DNA of 64,000 bases from Gerris lacustris (Eukaryota; Arthropoda; Insecta; Hemiptera; Gerridae): NCBI GenBank assembly GCA_951217055.1, contig OX578281.1, forward strand, positions 29,064,101-29,128,100, given 5' to 3'. Below the pieces are notes generated by a model. It saw only the letters and a list, made by a program, of their open reading frames with translations, ran no database searches and was not told the origin of the DNA. A program made the position numbers and the translations under genes. Of the stretch, positions 11,650 to 24,869 are shown in pieces; position 1 is the stretch's first letter; each line of letters begins with the position of its first letter.

Positions 11650-13480
11650 ATAAAAAAAACTCGTGGTTTAATTTAAAATTAACAAATATAATTGTTAACC
11701 ACAATATACATAGAAATTTAGTCTTACGGCTATTTTAAATGATAATTTTTAGATAGACTGATAAAAGACACAAGAGTTAATAAGTACAAAAGATAGTGAG
11801 GGTGGTGGTCTATGGTTGTATGAGTGTAAGGCAGTGTAAAGCAGGCTCAGTAAGCCTGTAATTATGGACTTGGGAGCTACGACTACCTGTGAGAAGGGTT
11901 CAATACGGAACTTACATGAAATAAACTAAAGGTAATAACTTGAATATTGTAAATCTAGAGAGCGTTTCGATTCCTATCGATTAATGCTTGCATAACTATA
12001 AATTTCGACTTTCTTATTTTTAAACAACTATTTTTGTTTAAGAAAAGGGGGATAATTTCGTTCCTCTTCTCTGTTTTATCTTATCGGTTGGTTTCTTCTC
12101 ATCCTCTCATCTAATTATAAAAGGAATCTGTACGGCATTGAACTTTTACAACTCGGGACGATTCTTAGTTTGCTAACAAAACCCCTCCTCCTTTCATAGA
12201 TTCCATAAATAGATCGGTCCGAAGCTTATAAATAGCTAATGCAGAAAATTAATTAGATGGTTTTGTTGATTTCTCGTTATCCTTTTGATCTTTTTTCCTG
12301 AAAAATCTACAAACAGTTTTTTCTTCTTTAACTTTACAATTTATTTGAAAAAAGAAACCATTAACGAGTTAACGCGGAGCTTTTCACCTGGGAAATGTTT
12401 ACGGCTTAAGGTCTTGTAATGTTCGACATTTTATTCGAGTTTGACCTTTGGTTGAGTGAATAAGGAGTGGGGTCTAATAGTAGGATGTTATACTCTAAGC
12501 GTGGGAGTCGAGTGGAATTAAGTGACATTTTAACCTAATTACAAAGTTTCACGGTAAAAATCAATAATTCTAATTGCGTAATGCTTTTATGTTATAATTA
12601 GATTATCTCCCCTCTCTCTTAAAAAAATATTGTTACTATAGTGATACAATATATTTTGGAGGTGCTTTTTTAGGAAATATAAATCCGATTTTATTTGTCT
12701 TTTATTTTAATTGTACATTTTGTACTCTTGTGTTGAAGTTGATGTAATATATCTAAGACTAGGACTATACATTATATATAGTCCTAGTTCCTATAAGTAA
12801 TTTTTAACATTTAAAGACACAAATTATAAGTTTTTTTTAAAAGATATTACATCTGTGACTCCTCTCTCTTAATCATTTTTTAAACTTACACATTTGGTCG
12901 TCTGCAAGTTACCTAGTATGGAGAGATGTAGAGAAGAAGCTCTGCTTTCTAATGTTACAGTCGGTTCAAGCAGCCTTCGTTATTTTATTTAGCCTTTTTA
13001 CTACCTCCTTGTCTGTATGATTTATTGCTTTGTTTAAGATATTAAATTCAATTTGATTTATAGCCCACTAATTATGGCCGAGAGATTTTGAGTAGCAGTT
13101 AACAGTTAGTTCTGCTTGTATTTGTGGGTTCGTCTGGAATATCAACATTTTTTTATGTTTGGTTATTTATTAATTTTCCCCTCCTTCTTTCTTATTTACT
13201 GAGTTAAAAGTACGTGGATCGCTGTTTTGTGTGCTGTTTTGTGTGTAAGGTATTGATTTTCCGCTTTTCTTTCACTGTTTCTAGCTATAGGTTAAAATGG
13301 TTCTTATGTGTGAATATTAAATGATACCTACTTTCATTTTTCTAATAGGTGAAATAAAGTTCTAGATAATAATTCTGTCTTTTCTAAAACTTCTCGCTTC
13401 TTTTTTAAAACTTCGTATTTATTGCCAAAAAAAATGTTGGCTCCTTCTTTAATCTTCTGTAGTGTATAATTAAGAAATAT
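11650..13480. other. No supported feature
   Basis: AT-rich sequence with short homopolymers. A short inverted repeat (TCTAAGACTAGGACTA... TATAGTCCTAG) lies near 12752-12790, and nothing else stands out. Confidence 0.5.
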
Positions 13481-13484
13481 TTAG

Positions 13485-13830
13485 GAACGCGGCAGCGTTC
13501 CGCCCCGCCAAGTCAAAAAGTCAAAATTTCACAAAAGCTGCCAGTGTATATATACTGTAGGTGACAAACTAGGGTTTTTGAGGGTCTGCAGCGTGAAATA
13601 CGAACATGCTACCTAAATAATTTTTTAATATCTTTGAAGGCCGTGTCCTGTAGATCAAAATAAAAAAAAATGTCGAAATCGGTCTAGTAGAAGTAGAGAA
13701 AAATAGGTTTGAAAATGGTAGTTTTGATGACTTCTTATTCTTCCTTCAATTTACGTTGACGCACCTACACCCTAAACTACTGAACCGATTTTAATGAATG
13801 AGGGCTTTTTGGATTCGTCTAGGGCCCTAG
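13485..13830 (+). repeat. Interspersed repeat with GGAACGC palindrome
   Basis: Starts with GGAACGCGGCAGCGTTCCGC, a short palindrome resembling the end of the hAT-type element near 44405. Further on, CTAAACTACTGAACCGATTT resembles the 'actactgggccgattttga' block inside family B. This is likely a fragment of one or two repeats, and the overlapping 83-codon frame at 13794 is not convincing as a gene. Confidence 0.35.
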
Positions 13831-14077
13831 TGCATTCCCCCCCCCCCTCACAACCAATCAACTTATTCCATTCCTACGCTGAATGTGGAGCGAGAAACCA
13901 AGCTAGGAAACAGTCTAAAAAGGGGAAAAACCAAGTAAGCGTCATGCGAATAAAAAAAGTGAGCCTATATTATATTATTACATTTTTCCTTCTTTCAAAT
14001 TTACGAGAGTTAGTTAAAAGTTGTTGGCAGGCAAGACATAATTAACGTTGGAAAGTCGCTGATTATTTTCTGTGTTG

Positions 14078-14648
14078 ACCGAGCTTACCGAAGGTAACGA
14101 AAGTATTGTGATAGTTTTGAAGAACGAAATAAAATTTTGTCTCTGATTTCGAAATTTCCTGAACAGAAATCTGTTTCAGGCAAAAGACAGTACAATATTT
14201 GGTCTTTCGGTCAGTCCAACGGAAAGACCAACCGGTCTGTCGTTCAACATTTTTGTGAACTCTATATCTTAAAAACCACGTGTCTGATTTTGATGGTCAA
14301 TTAGTCCAATATTGGTCTCATAGTAATTTTAAACTTTATTGGTTTCTCTTCCACTTGCTCACAAACTTTTTTTTTAAAAGTACTCATCCGATATTTAATA
14401 AATTTATATGGTTTGTCGGAAGTAGCCCACAGGTGGGCCCATATTAATGTCAACCGTCTGCGCACATTAAATTTTGCTAAATTGATAACTTTTATTTATA
14501 TGAAAAAACAAAATAATTTTGGTAGATTTCTCTAAAAAAAAGAGGGGGGTTATGAAATAAATGATACAGTAATGGGTCGTAACATCAAAATAAACCTTAA
14601 AAGAGCGCGATAGGACGCGAGGAAGCTATGTGCCATTGGCAGACTCAG
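14078..14648 (+). mobile_element. Family A interspersed element, near full-length
   Basis: Begins GACCGAGCTTACCGAAGGTA and ends GACGCGAGGAAGCTATGTGCC ATTGGC. The interior keeps the family block order: GAAATTCCTGA, CAGAAATCTGTTTCAGGC, repeated GGTCTTTCGGTC/GGTCTGTCG, then AAAACCACGTGTCTGATTTT and AAGTAGCCCACAGGTGG. About 570 bp, non-coding. Confidence 0.75.
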
Positions 14649-14649
14649 T

Positions 14650-15709
14650 ACTGAACATTTTTTATTATTTTGTATGTCGGAAAGTCACGTAATTTTAACA
14701 ATTAAGCGAACCGTCATTGATTTTGTTGATTGTTAAAAAACAAATCTTGGTTACCTTATATTTCGAAAGTTGCTGAGTATTTTCAGATTTCACAATGTGT
14801 TTTGCAATAAAAAAATATTTCATCCCTTTGATAAATCCCAACTAATCCAAATTGAGTCCGACCCGCGGATATCTTTCTACAGTGAATTGTTGCATAGTTT
14901 CATCTTCTTATTGGACGGCATCTAAGAATAGCGATATTTGGCATCGTCAAAGAGTCTTTCTTAGACTGTCGTTAAAACTAATTAAGAAATATCGGTATCG
15001 AGTGCCAACATTTAAATAAAAAAGAAAGAAAAAATTGAAAATCGCAGTTTTTGAATCATACTCCGTGGCATTCAACATGTTTAAACAAGCCCGTTCAAAA
15101 GTTCAATAATAAAAGACTGAAGTTTTTTTTTAAATCCCTTTGTTTCTTTATAATATATATATTTATTTACTCTCTAAATATTTGATGGATGAGAAGTTGG
15201 AAGAAATAGACAATAATGTTGTATAGGTATGAGAGTATTTTTGTTATTGTTGTTGACAGATTTTGCTCATTTTCCACTTTTAGAACAAAGAGTGCGAAGA
15301 AAATTGAAAATTAACTAAATTAAAATTTTTTAAAAGAAATAGTTTATTTCAGTGAAGACAGTAAGACTAGAAAACTAAAATACTAAAAAAAAGAATAATG
15401 TAAAAATACAGAAATAAGATGACAGAAATTTGGCGACAGTGTCGCTCTTACAGGCATGTAAGTTACTGAACGAAAAAACACTACTCCTTGATTCTCTCTT
15501 ATCGGTCCCGCCTTCTCTCCGTTCTATTTCTGAACCCCATCTCAGTCAGAAGAGAAGAAATACTTTCAAACTATATATATATATATTATATATAGTAAGT
15601 TATTTGTAGACCAAAGAAGAAAAAATGTCAAAATAAACATAACCTATGACAAACACGATCAAGGTCGCTGTGTTACACAGTGTCCATAACGGCGTGGTAA
15701 AAAAGTGTG

Positions 15710-15712
<3 letters not shown>
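14650..15712. other. No supported feature
   Basis: AT-rich, with short TA stretches near 15572-15595. I see no exon or delimited repeat. Confidence 0.5.

Positions 15713-15796
<84 letters not shown>
15713..15796. repeat. (TA)n microsatellite
   Basis: About 39 TA units ending in TGTATA. A weakly hammerhead-like string (CTTCTGAAAGAGGTT) follows at 15801, too degenerate to call. Confidence 0.95.
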
Positions 15797-15799
15797 CAA

Positions 15800-18700
15800 A
15801 CTTCTGAAAGAGGTTAATTTGACACATAAATTTGTTAGTTTCTAGGTTTTTTTGAGTTGAATGTCGCAGGTTATTCTGTTGAATATATGTTGGATTTATT
15901 TCTTGATAATTTATGGACTTGTTATCTTAATCCTACAATTTCTTGATGTTCCCATGAATCCCACTGATGTTTTCTATCATCTTTTAACATTATTTTTGTT
16001 TATAGCTTAATTGACACATTTACGAATGTCCTTGTGAGAATGTTGTTGTTTTGAAATTTACGGAATGGTTTTAGTATCTTGCCTACCAACGTGTTTGGAT
16101 TTAATTTCATCCATTTGTAACTTATTATTAATTTATAATTTTTTAAGAAAAGAACCCATTGTAAATGGTTTTTATTTTTCAAATTAAATTGATAAATAAA
16201 TGTAGTATGTCAAATGTCCTTGGATAATTTGTACTAGTCGAAAATATTAATTATCATTAAATGTCGTATCAAATTTAATATTTAGGTTTTATGAATAATT
16301 TTGAAACTGATCTCACTTTTGCCTTATAATTTTTTATGTTTCATTAAAAATCTAGTGATTTAGAGCAGAGCAGTGTTGGCGAATCTATGACACCAATGTG
16401 AATAAAATGTTTGGAGATAAGAATATGATTTAACTAAATGAACTCAGTTAAAATTTGCGGAGTAACTGGCAACCCTGCATCTTCAAGTAAACATTCATAC
16501 TATTGAAGTCATTCTAGATTAGACCAGCAGCTTTTCTTGATTTATCCAAATTACTTTTTCCTTAATTTATTAAAATTTTTGCAAGATATAGGTATTCTTA
16601 GGAAAACTAATTAAATGTTTTATGCATGAATTCATTAAGAAGTAGTGTTTGGTATTAAGTCGTTTTTTGCTTTTGTTGTTGATTCAACGTTGTTTTAAAT
16701 TCAGTTTGCTATTCTCACTTAATGTTATTATTCCAAAAATTCTAATTTTATTTTTATTTTAAATAAACAATTTATTTTAGTTAATATTTTATTATCTTAT
16801 TAATATACATAGTTAATAAATGTATATTATAGTATTTTAACAGTTTCATTTTTCTGCCGCCTGTAGATAAAAAAAATGTATGCAACAAGGCAGCAAAGGA
16901 AACATTTCTGCCTTGTGTGATTCATTGCCTGCCGAGGCAGTCAATTGGGTAAAATACCTGCCTTGGCATAGCCTGTTCTCGCCTCGGCTCGGAGTCTAAC
17001 CTCATCACTCGTCAGTAAAATTCCATTTTGCTGCCTAGTTACATAAATAAATAGTTTTGACAATAAGAAAGATAGGTCCTTAAATTTATCTATTTAAGTT
17101 AATGTCCTGGTGAACTTTAAATTCCTTTATTTATGATATTTTCAAAATCTATAATGCTGGATATCAATTTAAAGTGTAATAATTAATTTAAAAATAAATA
17201 ATGTTTTTTAAAAAAATGTATGTTATGGGCAGAAATATATTGTAAAAATACATTTTAACTCCATTTGGAAGTTAAGAGATTAAAGGATCATTATGATCTG
17301 GTTGGGAAATAATTTTTTTTATTAATAGAACTTTATTGGTTCATATAAAAGCTGATTTCATATGACATGGAGGTAAACATTTATACGACGTGGAGGAAAA
17401 AAATGTTATTGGTGGAGCCTTTAAAGTTATTCTTTCAAGTGTCCATTTGCTTACATTTATCATTAAAGCCTAGATGTTACTTTCAACCTTAATGGATTCC
17501 CCGAATGGCAATAAGTATCTGCAATGATTGTGTCGGCTTTGTGATAATTGCTGATTATCCATTCAATTCTTAACAAGCTGTTACTTAACGTTCAATTGAT
17601 TGCATTCTAAACTTGAGCTATTATCTATAACTATTGAGCTATTATCTCTAACTCTTGTTTGACTAAGCTTTTTATCGTTTGCATTCTTTTTGATACTTAG
17701 CAATTTCAATTTGTGCTTTATTCACTTTTAAACTGTCTCTCAGTTTGCCAAACATTCCTGCCTTCTCGTCTCGTCGTTCTCTCTGTCGTAACCAAATAGG
17801 ACTAAACTGCTCTTCATTTAATTTAATTTCGAAAAAAATATAGCTAACTTTAATTTGAAGTAGCGTGTCTTGACTCTTTGGCTCTGGTTTTAGTTGATAT
17901 TGAATTGCAGATAAGTCAGGTATATGAATCGAGATAGAATGGTTTCAAGTTTTCTTTGGACCGCTGCCATTGTAGTCCAGTTTGTACTTGGTCTTTACAT
18001 TGCAGTAACTTTATATTTTTATCTATTTGCTGTAATATTAATTAGGATTATCTCCACAACTGCGTCGAGTTATATATTTAATAACTGTCTAGAGACTTTT
18101 TATTAAACATTATATGTAGTACCTATAACGTCATAGTACATTTATTATTATTATAGTGTTCTCGTATATGTTCATTCATTTTATACTCACACAATCATAC
18201 ATTAATATATATATTTTTTTTTTATTTTACATACACTTGTGATACCTAAAGTCTAATGGTGTATCTTTATTATTCACTTTAACTGCCATAATCTTAGTTG
18301 GCAGTCTCGCAATTATTTCAAAATCTAAATTTTTATCTTTTAAGCTTTCGTTGGTAATAAATAAAATGGTTGTGCATGAAGTCTCACAAAAGAAGAGTAT
18401 CTTTGGTATGAAGACCATGAAATTAGTTAGAATAAGGGGGGGGGACACAAAATGTTGATGCTTTTTGACAAAATGGCGTGGAAAATTAAACAATTTATAC
18501 AAATGTTATATATTCTTGTACTCTCCTCTTTAATACCTTTCATTTGATACCCCACTCTAGATTTCATTTTTTTACGTGACATGAATTATCCGCCATTTTG
18601 AATTTAAACAGCTGACAACTTTAAATTCGCTATATTCTTCCTGTGTGCACGTCAAAACGTCTTTAATACTGCAAAGTTTCATGTATTTATCTCTTTTGAT

Positions 18701-18900
18701 TCAAAAGTTGTTGTAACCGTAATGAGTGACAGACGGACAGACACAGGAACGAAACTATATATGTATAAGGGTTTCTTTTTTTTGGTTTTAACAACGAAAC
18801 TAAATGCATTTTTATAGCTTTTGGAGGCATCCAAATATATGCATTTCTTGTCTCGTTTCCCTACGCAGACGTAAATAATTTGTAGTCGGTTTACAATTTT
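15800..18900. other. No supported gene; short palindrome cluster at 16856-16985
   Basis: Most of this stretch is AT-rich filler. At 16890-16920 CAAGGCAG and CTGCCTTG form a hairpin, with CTGCCGAGGCAG and CCTGCCTTGGC close by, so it may be a palindromic element fragment. At 16371-16477 the ends CAGTGTTGGCGAAT and AACTGGCAACCCTG could be hAT-type termini of a 107-bp remnant, but no target duplication supports this. Around 18590-18760 a GACAGACGGACAGACACAGG string resembles family D. Confidence 0.4.
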
Positions 18901-18901
18901 A

Positions 18902-18998
18902 GGCTTTACTTTATTTACATAATGAAACGGCTTTACTTTATTTACTTAATGAAACGGCTTTACTTTATTTACTTAATGAAACGGCTTTACTTTATGAA
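18902..18998 (+). repeat. 27-bp tandem repeat, 3.6 copies
   Basis: Units start GGCTTTACTTTATTTAC at 18902, 18929, 18956 and (partial) 18983. They are nearly identical, differing only by ACATAA versus ACTTAA, so the duplication is recent. Confidence 0.92.
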
Positions 18999-18999
18999 A

Positions 19000-20760
19000 T
19001 TTTGAAATATCTTTTTTGGAAACTTAAAGAATCTTAGTATGTGCCTACAAATCTATCGAAATCTCAAATTATATTTTTTTTTCTACCACCGTATATTCTC
19101 CTTTATATTATGTACAATGTAAACGAGGAAGTAAAATCTTAGTACACATTGTGAAATCGACTCAGCACAAACAACTACTATTTTAATATTATTCCAATTT
19201 CAAGGAGTAATAAATATTTAATTTGACTTGAATATTTAATTGTTGTTATAATTGTCAGGGCCCAATTGATGTATTTATTTATATTAATGACAAATGCTTC
19301 TCCACTGCGAACTATTCTACATTCTACTAATTTTTATTATTTAAACTAAAGAAGCTTAAGTTTAGATTATTAAATTTTAATTAACGTAATTATAATTAAG
19401 ATAGATTTAACTAATTAATTTATCATTACGAATATAGAATAATGTATTTCATTAAATAGATTACTGGTTTACTTATATTTATTGTTCATTTAGCTTAAAT
19501 TAATAATACATTGGATTAAAGATGTACTATCAGATTTACAAGGAACTTAGTTATACAAACTGTTATTTAATTAATCGATAGTTATATTAAAACCTGTGAT
19601 TCCGCTTTCACTCTCTATTTCATTTTTCTTTAATTCTCTGCACTTCAAGCTTTATTTAGTTTATTCAGTTATGCTAAATCTCTGTCTAAAAAATGATTTA
19701 ACATCCAACAGATTAAGTTTATTTTGTCTATTTTCATTCAATATATTATTTCAATCTTTTACTTGTAGTTTCATTCAGCATTAATTAGTTTCCTTAAAAC
19801 CACTGATGGAATAGCTTACCATTCAAGTGATTAAGTTAATTTTTCTATTTCTATATATTTTATTATTTTTCCATTCAGTATATTATTTTAATCATTTATA
19901 TGTAGTTCTATTTAGCATTAATTAGTTTTTATAAAACCACAACAACTTAATATTCACCTTTTTATGTTTCCATTCTGTGTATTATTGGTTAGATATTCTA
20001 ACAACATTTCGTTTATATATATATATATTCGAAAAGAAAAAGGAGGTCAGTTGTATTTGATATGTTGTAAGCTATTGTAAATGTGTAATATAGAGGGTTA
20101 TTTATTACTTCATCAATGGCAATAAAACAAGGTGATAGATTAATTTTAATATTTTTATCTTTTTTTAAGCTCCATAAAAATGTTTGAGTCTAAAACTCAA
20201 GATTATTCTTTATACCTTACTAAAGATATCTGACGTTTCTTAACATACGATATTATTTGGTTTGCTAAGGTAATTACCTTTCGCCGACCACTTAAAGGTC
20301 ATTGCTGTGTTTGTTACTTTGCTGTGTTTGTTAAACTAATTAAATTATTGTATTCATTATTATATCAATATGTAAACTGTATTTGTAATACTTATTTCTT
20401 TTACACTTCAATTCTTAAAACTCCTCTATTCTTATACTTTTCTTTAATTCTTAAATACATCTCAATTCTTAAACTCTTCTTAATTGTAAATATTATATAC
20501 ATCTCAATTCCTTAACTTAACGTTGTTAGTGAAAGTCTGTTTCTTAAACCTTTTTTGATTATTAATTATTTAACTTTAACTTTAATAATTGTTATGTAGT
20601 CTTATACTCTGCTTTAATTGCCAAGCATCTCTATTCTTAAACGTTTCTTTGATTACTTATTAAGAAGTTACCTACCCATTTTCTTAAATTATTTTAGACC
20701 TTTTTTATCCCTTAAAAGTCTTTATTCTGCATTTTACAACACCCTATACTTAAAAGCATC
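19000..20760. other. No supported gene; C/T-biased AT-rich sequence
   Basis: Sequence between 19590 and 20760 is enriched in TCTTAA/CTTAAA-type strings that recur irregularly and look like decayed simple repeats. Frames here are composed of Leu, Phe, Ile, Tyr and Ser by composition and carry no recognizable motif. Confidence 0.45.
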
Positions 20761-20764
20761 TACT

Positions 20765-20880
20765 AAGGGCCCAATTCACACTGCGATTGCGGGAATGAAA
20801 TTTAAATGAAATGTGATTCAGTGGCTCGGCGGCTTTTTTCCTCACTCACAGTTATGCACCACGGACCTTCGTCCTCAAAT
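20765..20880. repeat. MITE left-end fragment (AGGGCCCAATTCACAC)
   Basis: CTAAGGGCCCAATTCACACT is nearly the same end as the element at 10577. The downstream 100 bp is GC-enriched, but a matching inverted right end is not visible, so this is a truncated or diverged copy. Confidence 0.4.
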
Positions 20881-21289
20881 TCAACTTCGCGTTTTATTTC
20901 AATTAAAAAGTGAACGACATATGTTTTTTACAATGTGGTATTAAGAAATACAGTGACAAGCTAAAAAATGTTTAGGAAACTGGTGCATCTCATTTACCAA
21001 GGCCGTGAGAAAGTTTAAATTTGTAATAAAAATTAAATTTAGCGTAAATTAATATTTTAATTAAAATAATATTAATAATTAAATAATTTATTATATTACA
21101 GTTACTACAATATTTATAATTGATATATTTTATTTAATGTAAATAAAAATATTTATAATTAAATATTATATTTATTATTAAATCATTTATTATATTATAG
21201 TTATTATTGTACACATAATTATAATTAAAATATTTTAAATAACCGGTTCAGGTTAAGTGCGAAACGATTCGGAATATATATTTTGAATA

Positions 21290-21495
21290 ATTGTTTTAAT
21301 AGTGTGCTTGATTTTAAAAAGAATCGAAGCTGTTGACGGTCTCTAGCGGCTGATTTGAGAATCTCATTCGAATCGCCTATTGTAATCCTAGTCTGAACGG
21401 TGTTTGCCTTTTGTTGTTGAAAATTGAATAATTCGAACGAAATATCTTTCATTTGTGATCCAGAATCCGGAATGTCTAGTTTAAATAAGGCCTTA
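21290..21495 (-). CDS. Candidate coding exon, unknown protein
   Basis: A minus-strand frame enters after a plausible acceptor (TTGTGGTTCCCTGTCAG, then GAGTGTAAGG) and stays open for more than 70 codons with a coding-like, charged and Gln-rich composition (for example KDISFELFNFQQQKANTVQ and SAARDRQQLRFF). The part nearest the acceptor holds CxxC-like Cys residues only if the frame extends upstream. I recognize no family. The downstream end lacks a clear GT donor, and the frame degrades into AT-rich sequence near 21260. It could be an exon or a transposon-derived fragment. Confidence 0.25.
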
Positions 21496-21499
21496 CACT

Positions 21500-22740
21500 C
21501 CTGACAGGGAACCACAACATAATAAAAATTCTACTTTTCTTTCAATAACTCTTTTTATGAATCAAATTAAACACCTTTTTACGCTGATTGTGATTTGAGA
21601 TTTGTGAAGGCCCTTTGTTAACCCGCAGTTGATTTCGACAATGAATAAATCATGAATTCCATTTAACTTATGAATAATTCCATATCTGAGTAATGAATAT
21701 TCACTTAGCCCTCTCCTATAGGTTTCACTGGATTTAATGAGTTTAAATCCCCAATATTCAAGCTTCTAGTTAATACCGAATTGAGAAATCAACGTACGTC
21801 TATGTAATATTTTTATTTAACCTTTTTGTTGGTGTGACAGCAAATAAGATGTTCTGTATTTTCCTACAATAAGTACTTTATTGTGAATTGTGTTTTGCAA
21901 TAATAATAAAATAAATTATAGATGATTGGTGATCCCTTGAAATTTATTGTTTTGAATTTATGCAGGAGTTTTGTGATTGGGAAGGTATTTTTTGTATTGG
22001 TGAGGATTTGTGGTATGTTCCTTTTAAGGAACAAGACGAGTAGCTGTATAAGCACTTAAAAATAATTTTTATATTTAAAAAAATGACGATTTTGTAATAC
22101 AAAAGATTGAAGAACTTAGCTCCATAAATGATGCTTGAAAATGACTCAAGGTTAGAGTCGAAATATAGCAGTAAGATATAGCAGTATGATATTGGAGAGT
22201 TTAATTTATTTTACATCCCTAAGGACCCACAATTAACGACAACAATAAAATAAATTGTTTTGGATTATCTTTGGAATTTAGAAAAAAAAAATGTTTTTTA
22301 GATTACTTTTTTACGTTAGTTAAATTATGTTAATATATTATATATATATTTATATATATTTGTGAACTTTGCTCGCAAATTTTTATTTATTAGATACAGC
22401 TACTGACAAACTTAGCTAGCAGAGCTTAGTTTAAAAGAACATAAACCTACATTTCTGTAAACTAATACCGAATTTATCATCAAACCTGCACAAATATCCT
22501 TTTTTTACACAATTTGAAAACTCAACGTACTTATTTTCCACCTTAAGCGTCCCTTGAATCCGTTTTGTATAACATATTAACTATTGAGGTTGTTTTTGAA
22601 TTTATCTTACAATACTATTCACTAACACAGTCTATATGAAAATACATTTTTCAGTTAATATGGTGCTATCATTTTCATTATGGCTGTAGCAGATGAATTG
22701 TGACTTTCCCCAATAATATTTATATGTTAATGAATGGTTT
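21500..22740. other. No supported feature
   Basis: AT-rich, with no delimited repeat or exon seen before the family B element at 22745. Confidence 0.5.
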
Positions 22741-22744
22741 TTTT

Positions 22745-23333
22745 ACTTTCTCATATAAAGAGAAAGTATTGTGATGGCGCGAAAATTCGATTTTGAGATT
22801 TTGATGGATTTACACGTTTTGAGGTCCCCTGAGTCCAAAAAAGTGGTTTTTAAAAAATGTCTGTCTGTCGTCTGTCGTCTGTCTGTCGTCTGTGCAGACG
22901 CCTGGAGCCCAAACTACTGGGCCGATTTTGACGAAATTTGGCATACATGTTCAGAAAAATCATACCCCGAGGCGAAATCGAGAAATGAATTTTAGCTCTA
23001 AATTTGGGGGCGCTACCCCCAAAAAACTCTGAAAAAACATGAAAAAAAAATATTTCTCGAAAACGGTTCCGACGATTTTGATTAAAAAATTCTATAATGT
23101 AGTCCATTTGAATACGAATCCAACGATATAAGCCGTTTTCCCGGGAAAAATCTAGTTCCTGAGATATTAGCTTAAAACGCGGACGGAGAGAGCCCGGGTT
23201 CGATTCCCCGACCAGGAGAAGTTATTTTTATGATAAATTTTGATGAAATGTTCAATAATATTTAAATGTACATTTGAAAACTAATAAATGGAAACACTGG
23301 GCTAAGTAATTATAAACTCATATATGAGAAAGT
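22745..23333 (+). mobile_element. Family B element, reference copy
   Basis: The left end ACTTTCTCATAT (22745-22756) is repeated inverted as ATATGAGAAAGT at 23322-23333, a 12-bp terminal inverted repeat. The left end also folds on itself (ACTTTCTC with GAGAAAGT). Ordered blocks follow: GTGATGGCGCGAAAATTCGA, GTCCCCTGAGTCC, a CTGTCTGTCGTC cluster, GGGCCGATTTTGACGAAATT, ATACCCCGAGGCGAAATCGA, AAAACGGTTCCGACGATTTT, CCCGGGAAAAATCTAGTTCC and a tRNA-like segment. The 589-bp element is non-coding. Class is uncertain: inverted ends argue for a DNA transposon derivative, the B box for a pol III element. Confidence 0.82.
23176..23222 (+). promoter_or_regulatory. tRNA T-arm / pol III B-box-like segment in family B
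   Basis: GCCCGGGTTCGATTCCCCG can form a T-arm-like hairpin with four of five stem pairs around a TTCGATT loop, and GGTTCGATTCC fits the pol III B box. Equivalent positions are kept in two other family B copies (CGTTCGATTCCCCG near 31993 and GGTTCAATTCTCCG at 43981), so the segment belongs to the family rather than arising by chance. No good A box lies at tRNA spacing upstream. Confidence 0.5.
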
Positions 23334-23419
23334 TTGTCTGAGTTGTCTCGGACCGATTTTTTTTCGTAGCATTGATAGTCCGAGCAGGAATTGATATGCA
23401 TTAATGTAGTTGAATTCGG

Positions 23420-23600
23420 ATGCATTGTGCTTTGCTCCGGTTTATTGTTTTCAAGGCTATGAGGATTATTGTAACGGGTGGTAAAACTACGGCACGTTCC
23501 GACTCGGAACTAAGCGCCATTGAAACAATGAATACAAACCATCAGGAATCGGCCCATTTGATTGCTTCTGGATTGTTTTTGGAGCGCTTGCTATTGTTCC
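23420..23600 (+). CDS. Weak coding-like frame, unknown
   Basis: A 67-codon frame whose middle (after a possible acceptor GTTTTCAAG at about 23453) has raised GC and a coding-like string (VTGGKTTARSDSELSAIETM). It lies directly downstream of family B sequence and upstream of a long poly-T run. No family is recognized and there are no convincing donors, so chance or transposon origin is quite possible. Confidence 0.15.
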
Positions 23601-23737
23601 CGTCGCTCTCTTTTTTCGGGTGATTCCTATTTAACATTTTTCTTTAGTTTTTCTTTTATAAGGAATGCTTATGACTATGAACCTGTTTGGAGGAACCTTT
23701 ATGCTCTATTTTGTAGATTCAAATTATTTAAAATTTC

Positions 23738-23771
<34 letters not shown>

Positions 23772-23803
23772 GATTCACCTGTTTTTTTTTTTGTTTTTTT
23801 TTT

Positions 23804-24076
23804 ACTTTCTCATAAACGTTGTATTATAGAGTGAAAGTATGTTGGTAGAAATTATAATTTTTCTGTTTTAATGGATTTTCACGTTTCAAGGTCCCCGAAT
23901 TAAAAAAAAAAAAAAAAAAAAAAATAGGTATGTCTGAAATCCCACTAATCAGTGTGCAGTTACGTGAAGCCTCAACTACTGGTCCGATTTCTATCAAATT
24001 TGGCATACATGTTTAGATAAATGATGCCCGAAGGTGAAAACTATAAATGAATTTTAGCTCTAAATTTGTCCTTGCT
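23804..24076 (+). mobile_element. Family B element, diverged partial copy
   Basis: Starts ACTTTCTCATAAACG, keeps GTCCCCGAATT, then a poly-A tract replaces the CTGTCTG cluster. It continues with CTACTGGTCCGATTTCTATC, TTTGGCATACATGTTTAGAT and ATGCCCGAAGGTGAAAAC, and is lost after 24076. Confidence 0.7.
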
Positions 24077-24290
24077 GAAATGTAAACATTCAAACATTTT
24101 AAATATGTTTTATAATAATTAAATTAACTTATATATATCGAGATTTAATTCAGTATCACTATATGTATATGAATGTTTTGTTCGGGTTTGTCGAACCAAT
24201 TTTTAAACTTTTGTCGGTGGACGTGTTGATTCGTGGAGCCTAAATTAATTTTTTAAAATTACAACACAAAAAAATTACAACAAAAAGAAA

Positions 24291-24869
24291 AATAGACTGC
24301 CAATTAGTGTGGCACATAGCTTCCTCGCATCCTATCATGTACTTTATTGTTATATTAACATTAAAATTATTGTTATATTACTTTATTGTTATATTGTTTA
24401 TTGTGTAAAAACTATTAATAGTTTTAGCGATCTTTAACACTTCATACAGGTGTCGCTGTTGGTTTTACTAAAAAATTGTATTTGAAAAAAATGTTTGTCT
24501 CACTGAATAGATGAAGTTAGATTTTATTCCCGTCCTAAAATTCCAATTTTATATTTTAAGTTCACGTTTACGCGAGCGTTGTTCGTGAACGCTTGGACGG
24601 ATAACGTCGTCCAACGAACTCGTCCTGGGCATTGGTAAAATGAACATGTCTGCCAAATTTCATCAAAATCGGTCGACATTTACTCAAATTATCGTCGCAC
24701 GTTTCATTATTCCCGGACACACAGACCGACAGACAGACACGAGACCAAAAATATTCCCTGATGTCTGAAACGGATTTCTATCTTGGAATTTTTAAAATCG
24801 GAGGCATGAAAGTTTTTCTTTCTCAAAAGTGAACGCAATGCTTCCGTTACCTTCGGTAAGCTCGGAAGC
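24291..24869 (-). mobile_element. Family A element, subtype 2
   Basis: On the minus strand it begins GCTTCCGAGCTTACCGAAGG and ends with the GGAAGCTATGTGCCACACTA tail, like subtype 1. The middle instead holds a block with AACGAACTCGTCC / GGCATTGGTAAAATGAACA and GTTCACGTTTACGCGAGCG that is absent from the copies at 4784, 14078 and 57346. The same interior is present at 30140-30612 and at 53235-53600. Confidence 0.75.

Noticed and set aside
16371..16477. 107-bp hAT-type MITE with CAGTGTTGGC / GCAACCCTG ends
   Set aside because: Ends match only partly and the flanking 8-mers (GAGCAGAG, CATCTTCA) are not a duplication.
18902..18998. CRISPR-like array
   Set aside because: A head-to-tail 27-bp tandem repeat with no spacers, in a eukaryotic context.
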